A stretch of 64,000 nucleotides of DNA from Acephala macrosclerotiorum. Lineage: Eukaryota > Ascomycota > Leotiomycetes > Helotiales > Mollisiaceae. Both the position numbers and the translations under genes were made by a program. Numbering within the stretch: position 1 is the first letter of the stretch; each line of letters starts with the position of its first letter. The stretch covers positions 110,787 through 174,786 of the forward strand of contig MU119306.1 of assembly GCA_014904845.1 (NCBI GenBank), given 5' to 3'. Of the stretch, positions 47,395 through 55,488 are shown piece by piece. The notes beneath the pieces are model-generated. The model saw only the letters and a program-made list of their open reading frames with translations. It did no database searches and was not told the DNA's origin.

Positions 47395-48110
47395 AATCAC
47401 CTCTCTCGCCCTATATACAAATCGATCTTCGGATAAAACCTATCCACCTTCTCCTTTCCCAGACTTTTAAACGCATCCGCACCATAAGCTTCATGATCCA
47501 CGAAACTCACATTCCTATTCCCCGTTTCCTCAACAGCTAATTTTCGCTCCACTCACAAACATACTTGGAGAATGATTAAAAGTTCCGGATTCCCATGGGT
47601 TGTCGGGGTTTGGAAAGATATTGTTATGTATGCGCCGAGGGAGGTGAAGAGGGTAGCGGCGGAGGAGAGGTAGGTGTCGAAGGTTTTGATGGGGGTTCCG
47701 TTGGTGAGTGTGCAGGTAGTGGTTAGGCCAATTCCGGGACAGTCGGAACGGCCGTTGTCGTTGGATTTGGGGGAGCTACCGTCGTTGTGGCCGAATTCTA
47801 CGATGACTACGTCGCCCGGGAGGACGGATTTTGCTATTGGGGTGAAGCGGTTTTCAACGGTGAAGGAACGGGCTGAGCGGTCTCCGATGGCACTGTTGGT
47901 GACGGGGGTTGTGGAGAATAGGGAAGGTACTGTCCCTAACCCGTTGGAGTCAGTAGATGGAGAGATTGTTTCTCGGTTGCGGAGCTTCCCAACATGGCGG
48001 GAAGGCGGGGAAGTTCTAACCATCTCGCTCCTTTTTTCAACGAAGACTCTTCTTTCGTAAGCATGTTTATTCGGAGTATTTGGTACTAATTTCTCTTCCT
48101 CCAAGCAAGT
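47395..48110 (-). pseudogene. Decayed rhamnogalacturonan acetylesterase (CE12, SGNH) gene
   Basis: The minus strand shows unmistakable CE12 pieces in order but in different frames: SPSTDSNGLG, then GQYLPYS (one base shifted), NSAIGDRSARSFTVENRF, PGDVVIVEFGHNDGSSPKSN, TFDTYLSSAATLFTSLGAYI, DNPWESGTF (shifted), and AVEETGNRNVSFVDHEAYGA. The GHND block (SGNH block III) is intact, but the GDS motif with the catalytic serine is not recognisable upstream and the C-terminal DHxH region has degenerated (FYPKIDLYIG). At least three small indels break the frame. Functional enzymes deacetylate pectic rhamnogalacturonan. Mutations are mainly indels rather than dense C-to-T changes, so this is ordinary decay rather than RIP. 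Confidence 0.8.
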
Positions 48111-48488
48111 GGTTCCACCAGAGAAAATGGATTGAGGTCCAAGTGTTCTACTCGTCACGTGCCTGATAATAATCCAGCCACGAGTCTTGACACTCGATTG
48201 CTACAAAGACATTTTATCTCTTTTCTTTTGTATCCCAATAATTTGTGGGTGTTTACGAGCTTTCTATACTACTTTTTCTCTCGAAAGGACAGGTGGCTTT
48301 CGAACAGGCAACCGTTCCTTCGCCAAGGCCTCGTCTGACAATGCTCCTTCCCAGCTCACCATCACCAAAATCGTTTCATCCCCACACTTGTATTTTCTCA
48401 CCTTGTATTCTGGTCTGAACAATCTTGCCTATTGATGAAGTGAGTTTCAATCAAAACACCTCTGTCACTTCAACACAAATCATCCAAG

Positions 48489-49268
48489 ATGCGCAGCCTC
48501 AAATCAGTATATTGTCTACTCATACTACTCCAATATACTTCTCTCATATCAGCAATATGCCAGCGCCAAATCCACAAGCCCGAACGCTGGGAAACCCCGT
48601 GCGATCTCCTCTGCCACGAAATGAAATTCCAAGAAGAGCGCGACCACTACGAGCGCGTCATGCGAGAAGAGGGTCAATGGACCGACTCCATCGACCTTGA
48701 CATGGGAGCACCTGACGTTCGCATGGATCCCACAGAAAGCCACTACTCCAACAGCGTCTGCTGCTGGCCAAGTGCCGGCGGTCTCATCGTCGCAACAGGA
48801 GTTCATCCCGTAGAATTGGAGTATATTGGTGTTGATAAGTTTCAAGTCAATGAGATGTCAATGAATCGGACCGAGGAAGATGAGTTTTGCATGAAATTGA
48901 GGAAGATTGGTGGGAAGTGGTGGAGGGACTATTATGATTATGATTGGGCAACGGGATATAAGATGAGAAATTTGTCTGTTGAAGAAAGGCAGGTGTTGTT
49001 CTTAGGATGGCCGGAGGAGGGTGGGGTTTGGATGATGAGATATGAGAATCCGGCAAAGGTGAGGAATAGAGGTTGGCATATCGGGATCATCAATAACGCC
49101 CTCACGATGGAGGAGCGTTGTAAAGAGATTAAGATAGCTGGAGGTGTGTATTTTGTGAACCCGGAAGATTGCGCATATATCAAACCGCTTTTAGAGGGCT
49201 TTGGTAACCATGAGCGGAGAGGGAAACGCGACGAAGATGAGGGATGGAGAGATCTTGGTAAGAGCTGA
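48489..49268 (+). CDS. Secreted orphan protein, C-terminus altered by transposon insertion
   Basis: A single exon of 259 residues with signal peptide MRSLKSVYCLLILLQYTSLI and cleavage near ISA/ICQ. The mature part is rich in E, W, Y and contains about seven cysteines (CDLLCHEMKF, SVCCWPSAGG, EERCKEIK, NPEDCAYIKP), suggesting disulfides. No known domain. The final codons GGT AAG AGC TGA lie inside the left end of the Tc1/mariner element: the TA of GGTA is the target site. Removing the element restores GAT CTT GGT ACC TTT GAG GAA TGG as the continuing frame, ending TFEEWDY and a stop, so the insertion replaced seven residues by KS. The protein is otherwise intact and may be functional. Confidence 0.75.
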   Translation: MRSLKSVYCLLILLQYTSLISAICQRQIHKPERWETPCDLLCHEMKFQEERDHYERVMREEGQWTDSIDLDMGAPDVRMDPTESHYSNSVCCWPSAGGLIVATGVHPVELEYIGVDKFQVNEMSMNRTEEDEFCMKLRKIGGKWWRDYYDYDWATGYKMRNLSVEERQVLFLGWPEEGGVWMMRYENPAKVRNRGWHIGIINNALTMEERCKEIKIAGGVYFVNPEDCAYIKPLLEGFGNHERRGKRDEDEGWRDLGKS

Positions 49269-50603
49269 GGCCATCACACATGGCCCACTTAAGCGAGATT
49301 AGAGATCGCGATAATTTTCTCAACCTCCCTTTTAAAAAATTAATAAACCAACAACCACTTATCCTTTTTGCCTGCAATTCAAAATAGAGACACCTGTGAT
49401 ACTCAGCTCTCCTCTGCAGAAAGAAAATGACGAATGGCCTACCCCTGCCCGCGCAATTATTCGTGGCTTACAGAAGCAGGGAAAGTCGCAGCGAGAGATT
49501 GTTGCAGAGACCCAGGTGCCTAGGAGGACAGTACGCCGCATTCTTAAGCAAGAATCCAGTCGCAGAGACCGCCGAAAGAAGCTCTCTAAGCCTCACTTGC
49601 TCTCCCAGAAAACAATCCGCCAAATTATTAGAACTATATCAAAAGATTGGTCCTCTCGCAGACTCTCCTTTTCGGCCATCAAAACACTTCTACATCTCAC
49701 TCTCTCAGTACGCACTATACGCCGAGAACTAGCCCACGCAGGCTACCGCCGCTGCATTGCATGCTCTCGACCTTATATATCAAGAGCCCAGGCTAAGAAA
49801 AGGTTGCGATTTGCTAAGGACTATAGATGGTAGAGAACATCAGATTATGCTGCTTATAGAGATGATAGCAAGAGAGGAGGGGATTGGAGGAAGATTATAT
49901 GGTCTGATGAAGCTATATTTGAGACTGGGAAGAATGGCAGGATCTGGGTGACTAGAAGGGTAGATGAGAGGAGGTGCTTTGATTGCATACGCTCTGTCTA
50001 TAGGTCAAGGAGGACAACGGTCATGATTTGGGGTGCTATGGGCTGGAACTATAAGCCTCTACTAGTCTTCTTAGAGAAGCTCCCAGAACGCAAGAGCATA
50101 TGCTTTAAGGCCTACTTACAACAGGTCTTGGAACCTATCATCTTCCCCCTCTTTGACACTCTTGGGGGGGAATATATCTTCATGGAAGACGGGTCAAAAG
50201 TGCACAAAAGGAATGCTAGACTACTCAGGCTACAGCATGGAATCCGCGGCTTCAACTGGCCCTCTTCTTCCCCTGATCTGAACCCTATAGAGAAGGTCTG
50301 GCGGTGGATGAAGGAAGAACTGAAGAAATTGCCTTATGTTCCAAAAAGTAAGGCGGATTTGCAGAGAGAGTTGCAAAAGCTATGGGATGGTTTAGACCCA
50401 CGTGACTTCAGGCCATATACTGAGAGGTTGACTTGTAAGATTGAGGATGTAATTAAAGTTAGAGGTTTAGCTACTATTCGTTGATCTTTTATTCCAGTTT
50501 CAAGAGATTCTATAAAGGAATGAAAAATTAATAATTTTTGTATGGTGGGGGGTGAAAACCAAGGGGTTCGCTTAAGTGGGCCATGTGTGATGGCCTCAGC
50601 TCT
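49261..50603 (+). mobile_element. Tc1/mariner DNA transposon, complete ends
   Basis: The 1343-base element has perfect 36-base terminal inverted repeats beginning AGAGCTGAGGCCATCACACA and ending AAGCGA, and is flanked by TA at 49259-49260 and 50604-50605, the TA target duplication of the IS630-Tc1-mariner superfamily. It carries one transposase frame on the plus strand. The identical ends imply recent insertion. It sits at the 3' end of the secreted-protein gene at 48489. Confidence 0.95.
49396..50484 (+). pseudogene. Tc1/mariner transposase, interrupted by one in-frame TAG
   Basis: One frame spans 49396-50484 with a single TAG at 49831-49833 after RFAKDYRW. The first part has a helix-turn-helix (IIRGLQKQGKSQREIVAETQ, then VPRRTVRRIL) and a second DNA-binding block (LSVRTIRRELAHAGYRR). 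The second part has the catalytic triad region: IIWSDEAIF, IFMEDGSKVHK and SSSPDLNPIEKVWRWM, with about 34 residues between the second Asp and NPIE Glu. No in-frame ATG precedes the conserved region, since the first plausible position reads GTG. Two lesions in an element with perfect ends suggest a copy mobilised in trans, or recent inactivation. Confidence 0.85.
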
Positions 50604-50605
50604 TA

Positions 50606-51095
50606 CCTTTGAGGAATGGGATTACTGATTCCTCAAAAGTATAGCGATAGTTATTACCAGCTTCAGTTATACTCAACTTCAATAATATGCACCTCTCTAC
50701 TCCGAAGGAAAGCTGCAACGAGACTGCATGGTCGCCAGTCCATCAAAGAATCAAAGGCAAAGTCATCAAGACCGTTTCACTCCACTGTTCAATGGTCAGA
50801 ACTAAGTTGAATTCATGTATAAGTCTCGCTTTTCTATCCGAAATTTTCCCCTACCTCCTTGGGTTGGCAAGTTATTGGTCGTTTGTTCTCGTCTTTCAAC
50901 TGACATAATCCCACGGTGTGATGGGGCATTGAACGGAGAGGTGAAAGATCTTCCAGAGGTGTATATCATTGATTCATGCTACTCTATTGGGGCCTTCGAT
51001 GCTTCCTCTTGTCTATTTACTTTCAATTGATTCGCATACTTATCCAACGCCAACTCCAAAACCGGTCCCATTGATGCAATCATAGCACCCTCGAT
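50606..51095. other. 3' flank, nothing identified
   Basis: Short frames only. It begins with the seven displaced codons and stop of the secreted-protein gene (50606-50626). Confidence 0.4.
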
Positions 51096-52775
51096 TCATG
51101 CAATAATGGCTGCCTCCCGGACAATCGACTTGTCTTTCAAAGTCTCGTCCTTGACTTTCTTCACATATTGGATCTCCTCAAGTATCTCTTCGCCATCACT
51201 ACGTGTAGACCAGGCATTACTCAAGCCTTCCCAGCAGGTAAACTTCACATTCTTCTCATCGAATCCACCAAAATCGTAAGAGGCGCCTATCGAGGTTTCA
51301 AGACTGGGATAGACTCTTGAGGTCAAAGCAAATTTGTCATTCGCGTAGACTTCGATGATGGAGTTGTCGACGAAGATGTTGATGTGCAAATCTTCCCCTG
51401 CCAGAAGCTCGAAAACACCAGACTCCGACGACGTTGTTCCTAGGATTTCCAGCGAAGAATTGCCCCTATCCATAGTGATCTGACATTCCTTGAGATCGAA
51501 GGCGATCTTTGTTGCTTCTGAAATAGACTCGCGAATATTGAAGGCGAACTTCTCAGTCCCTGACAGCTTGCTGAACGTTGCCTCGATTTGATAATTGGAA
51601 GAGCGCATGGTCGAGAAGGAGTTAAGTGAAACCGGCTTAATGTTCCTTCGAAGTGAGGAAACTTGAGGTGCGGGTCTAATCCCGAGAGTCGTCATGATCC
51701 CCAACTCCTCATCAACGTTCCATATATCAAACCCTCTTTCCAGTGTTGTGATTGGCTTTGAGATCTCGTACAGCTCTCGTGGATGAGCCAGGCAACCTGC
51801 CCAGCCCTGCTTCATTACAATCTGTTTCTTCGCGGTCTCGTCTGCCCATCCGAGTTGAATGAGTCTTCCCTCGACATCTCGAAAGATATGCGCAGCGTAT
51901 GATACACCGTGATCCAAGAGGCCGTGACTTATGATCTCAAACTTTGGTGTCCCTTTTTCAAGGGCGAGATTTCCGGACATCCACATGAGATAGTGTCCGT
52001 TATGGAGTTTGCTATCCTCATCTTCTTCAACGCCGACGATAATGTAGTGTCTCTCTCCAATGGCGAAGAAGCTGGCACATTCGAAGTTCATGCCAAATTT
52101 CAGAGTGCTCGTAGGAGATACCATTGATCCCGCTCTGACGCTCAAGATAGTTGAGACTGGATTCCAATCAAGAAGGTTGTTTGATTGATATAGATGAAGC
52201 TCTGGTCCGCGACCTTTCGTGCCAGAAGCAATCATCATATAATCTGTCACCGGATCAACACCCAAGAGTTCTGAAAGTCCTTTCCAAGGTGATACAAATG
52301 GATCTCTCCATCCTGTTGTCCCGGTGATCTTGGGCGGGTCTTTCATCAGTGGATTGGCCTCATATCGATGCCATGATCGCCCAAAATCCTTTGAGAATGC
52401 CACGGATTGTGATTCGCAGCCTTTGATATAGTCTTTTGACCAGTGAATGGGCACAGCAGAAACACTGGTGTAGAACAAAAACAGAATTCGTTGTCCATCA
52501 ATCAATCTCGAAACAATGGATCCGGAAAAGACCCCCAGACGGTCGTATGTTGAGCCATTTCGAAGAGCCGGAGAGCAGTCCTCCCACGTGACGAGGTCCT
52601 TGCTCTTTGCCATTCCCCACGCACAGTTGCCTCCTTCTGCAGTTCCGGGATTCCATTGGTAACACAATAGATATTCTTGAGTTTCTGGTACGTAGACGGC
52701 ACCACAGGGGTCGTTCATCCAAGAATGGGGGGCGATGAAGTGTGAAGTTGGCCGAAAACGACTGAATGCCATCAT
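51096..52775 (-). CDS. GH32 family enzyme (invertase/inulinase type), no signal peptide
   Basis: A single exon of 559 residues from tandem ATGs at 52775/52772. Family motifs are all in place: WMNDPCG with nucleophile Asp22, WRDPF with Asp158 as transition-state stabiliser, and FECASFF with acid/base Glu232. The five-blade propeller is followed by a beta-sandwich ending with the DNSIIEVYAND signature. GH32 enzymes cleave beta-fructosidic bonds in sucrose, inulin or levan. The chain starts MMAFSRFRPTSHFIAPHSWM without any hydrophobic leader, so it appears intracellular, which would need sugar uptake first; a missing 5' exon is the alternative. The transporter/maltase relic and a Zn2Cys6 gene next door support a sugar-utilisation locus. 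Family firm, substrate inferred. Confidence 0.92.
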   Translation of the reverse strand: MMAFSRFRPTSHFIAPHSWMNDPCGAVYVPETQEYLLCYQWNPGTAEGGNCAWGMAKSKDLVTWEDCSPALRNGSTYDRLGVFSGSIVSRLIDGQRILFLFYTSVSAVPIHWSKDYIKGCESQSVAFSKDFGRSWHRYEANPLMKDPPKITGTTGWRDPFVSPWKGLSELLGVDPVTDYMMIASGTKGRGPELHLYQSNNLLDWNPVSTILSVRAGSMVSPTSTLKFGMNFECASFFAIGERHYIIVGVEEDEDSKLHNGHYLMWMSGNLALEKGTPKFEIISHGLLDHGVSYAAHIFRDVEGRLIQLGWADETAKKQIVMKQGWAGCLAHPRELYEISKPITTLERGFDIWNVDEELGIMTTLGIRPAPQVSSLRRNIKPVSLNSFSTMRSSNYQIEATFSKLSGTEKFAFNIRESISEATKIAFDLKECQITMDRGNSSLEILGTTSSESGVFELLAGEDLHINIFVDNSIIEVYANDKFALTSRVYPSLETSIGASYDFGGFDEKNVKFTCWEGLSNAWSTRSDGEEILEEIQYVKKVKDETLKDKSIVREAAIIA

Positions 52776-53284
52776 ATATAACTCGTATGATGTATAGAAT
52801 AAGAAAGAGCAAGCCGCTGAGGTGGGCTTGAGTCTACTCAAATGAGGTTTTCGAGAAATCGTTGAAGATATCAAGAGGCGTTGTGAAGTGACGGCTGCTA
52901 GGGAAGGAACGAAACGCCACCAAAGCAGGCGTTGACCACTTTGGTCAAATGCCTAATTGCTAATGATAAGACAAACTCGAAGAAAGTATGGAGATCAAAC
53001 GTACGAGACCTCTCCAAGTTCACGATCCTACCAGCGGCAGTGCAGCTTCTATCGCCTGAACCTCAGTTCCGGCTGAATGGAATTTGGCCACCAATTGAAA
53101 ATCACCCATTCTGGACTTCAGTAACTCCGCCGCAATGACTTCTAATTTTCTGACTCGAGCTTCGGAGTAAATTCTCGCTGGTGAAAGAGAGACAACCGTG
53201 CAGATAGGGGAGATGTGGGGTGAAGTCGGCCAAGTGAAGTTGGCAGGTTTAGCGGGGACAAATATTAGCGATAGTTTCCCCTTA
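52776..53284. other. Upstream region of the GH32 gene
   Basis: Presumed promoter; no coding signal. Ends at the inverted-repeat element beginning 53285. Confidence 0.4.
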
Positions 53285-53526
53285 GTGGAGGTGAAAGTGG
53301 TCGATTTTTGGCACGTGAGAACACCAAAATCTAGGTAGGGTACTCAGAACTTTCTACCTCGACGCCCCACGAGCCGAAATTGATAAAACTTTTACGAATA
53401 CTGCAAAAATAGCTAACGCATACGCGCGTAAAGAATTATCTAAGAATTATTATTTGAGTGTCGATAATATTGCAGATTTGTCGAATTTTGGCACCTCATC
53501 AAAATCGGCCACTTTCACTTCGGACG
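53285..53526. mobile_element. MITE-like element with eroded inverted ends and TA borders
   Basis: The ends are inverted and similar over about 26 bases, sharing GTGAAAGTGG then CGATTTT with one T/C difference; both ends also include a GGCAC block slightly further in. TA dinucleotides border both ends (53283-53284 and 53527-53528), compatible with a Tc1/mariner-type target site. The 242-base interior is AT-rich without coding capacity. Mismatches between the ends indicate an old insertion. Confidence 0.55.
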
Positions 53527-53908
53527 TAGAGGTGGGGTATCGCTGCAGTAAGCTTCGCTGTCGATCTGCACTTCAAAAACACCCTATTGGTTTCTACGGT
53601 TCTTTTTCAACACCATGAAAAATACAGCCGCATTCGGGGTTTGGCGGCCAAGCGTTCAACGCGTCCCTGGAGACGGACACTGGATGCATGAGCTAATCCC
53701 CATACTCCAGTCTCCATATGAGTCTACCAGCCCCAGATGGAGACTGTGTTGCACGGTCAAGATGAAGCCGTGATACCCATAGTCGTTTACGAGTGAAATT
53801 GATATAAGGATAGTCTCGCATCTGCCATCTTTTATCGACAATCTCCTAGCATTTCTAGTCTCGAAGTTTTCTTGAAGTTCAAATTGTTCTTCGACATCTT
53901 TTGTAACC

Positions 53909-54809
53909 ATGGAATCCAGACAAGTCCTCGGTGGCGCATCAGTGCAAGCCATAGTCGCAGCCACAGATGTTGAAAAGACAGCAGAGATCTCACATTCCGA
54001 GCACGCCACTCCCGCAGACGGTGCACTCCCCTACAGCAAGAAGTTCTCAACTAATCTGACTCCTAAACAACAATACCAGCAAGTATGGGAGAACCTCAAG
54101 AAGGACAAGCATTTTGTGCTATGGGCACTCTATGTCGTGTCTTTTATCTTCAGATGGGGCTATGATGTGGGGTTGCCTGGAACTGCTGTTGCTGTCCCTG
54201 GAGAGTTCAAGTTATCGACGTTGAGATAGCCGACGAAGTTTTGGCAAGAAACGATTTTGAAATTCGGTAGGTAGAATAGTATATATAGATAATCATGACT
54301 GGGGGAGGTCGCTGTCGAGGTATGCGATTGATTTACCGGAGTATAGAGAGAGGGTAGAGAGAGGGCGGCGAAGATGCTGGCTACGTATTTGGGGAGCTTG
54401 AATGGGACGTTATTTTTGCTGCAGGGACAGGGGATTGGGATAGCGAGTGTGCCAACGGAGTGGGGGATTTGAAGATTATGTTGATGTTGAGGGACGGAAT
54501 GCGTATGAGGAGATAAAGAAGAGGGGAGAGGGTGCGAATATGAGTGGTATGATGCGGGAGCTGAGGTTGAAGGCGAGGGATAATGGAATATTGCCGATGC
54601 GGTGGAGCGGGAAGAAGAATGCGAGGTTCAGTTCGGGGAAGCCGTGGAAGAAGGTAAATAACGATTTTGGGAAGTGGAATGTTGAGAGTTAGGTTGGTGA
54701 TGACAGCAGTGTGTTCAGCTATCGGAAGAATATGCTGGAGTTGAGGAAGTAGGAGAAAGATGTGTTCATCTATGAACGGTTCGAGATGGTACGGGTAGAA
54801 GAAAAGTAG
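53909..54809 (+). pseudogene. Fusion relic: sugar transporter N-terminus joined to GH13 maltase C-terminal half
   Basis: From ATG 53909 the frame reads an MFS sugar-transporter N-terminus: a hydrophilic leader, KQQYQQVWENLKKDKHFVLW and GYDVGLPGTAVAVPG in the first helix. At about 54200 it passes in the same frame into a GH13 alpha-glucosidase: FKLSTLR, TAG, PTKFWQETILKFGR, a TAG where Trp is expected, NSIY, then after a small deletion NHDWGRSLSRYAIDLPEYRE (conserved region IV with the NHD aspartate). Further frameshifts lead to KMLATYLGSLNGTLFLLQG, VPTEWGI (extra T near 54479), LPMRWSGKKNARFSSGKPWK, FGKWNVES and SYRKNMLELRK. Multiple stops and indels make it non-functional. Adjacent permease and maltase genes are typical of fungal MAL loci, so a deletion between neighbours is the simplest origin. 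Confidence 0.8.
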
Positions 54810-55488
54810 GGGAGATGTGTTTGCATACACGATGACAAACTCAAGTGATCAGAGGAAAGCACTGGTAACTCTTAACTTCTCAGATAAGAGGTAAGCTTTC
54901 GCTACGAAGCGGTTTGAAGGTTGGCGGAAACTCGTCGGGGAGAACGAATGCGTGCGAATCTCGAAAGGAAGTTTGGAGTTGAAGCCCTACGAAGGGGCCG
55001 TATATTGTAATTGGACTCCCTAGATCTTCTAATAACAAGATGCAAGAACAAACCAAATCGTTTCGCACTTTGTACGGGGATCATTGTTGGATAGGATGGA
55101 TACGCCACTTGTTGTTGTATGTCGTGCTGTGGTGGCAGTGAAGAGGGTCCCCGTTCGAGACACACTCTCCCTGCGCAAAGTGAAGCAATCCAATAGGGGA
55201 CAGGCTGAGTTATATCCACATTCAGTGCCGTACTAGGTTCCATGTTCGAGGGCCTGCGGCTTTGGCATCTTGGAGTGATGCTGCGCACTGGAGAAACTCT
55301 ATACCATTTGGTGGTTGGCGCCATTGATCTCCGAATGTCGATTGCAACCGTCAATAGAGCATATTCCCCTGCATAGATTGGACATGAAATGTCCTTTCAG
55401 TCTATGATGCTTCTTCCGGTAGGCCTAGGACTAGGTAGAGACGAGCTAGAAGCCAGCTTGCTAAATGAGTTCTGCTTCACCTTCGACC
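54810..55488. other. Intergenic, nothing identified
   Basis: A 150-codon minus frame (55354-54902) has random-looking composition and no ATG-supported homology; not called. Confidence 0.4.

Noticed and set aside
25593..52593. TCACGTG as an enriched regulon motif
   Set aside because: About eight copies were noticed in about 57 kb of normal DNA, close to chance for a 7-mer on two strands; kept only as a low-interest positional remark.
54902..55354. 150-codon minus-strand frame
   Set aside because: No domain pattern, Ser/Arg/Pro-rich random composition, and no ATG-supported homologue.
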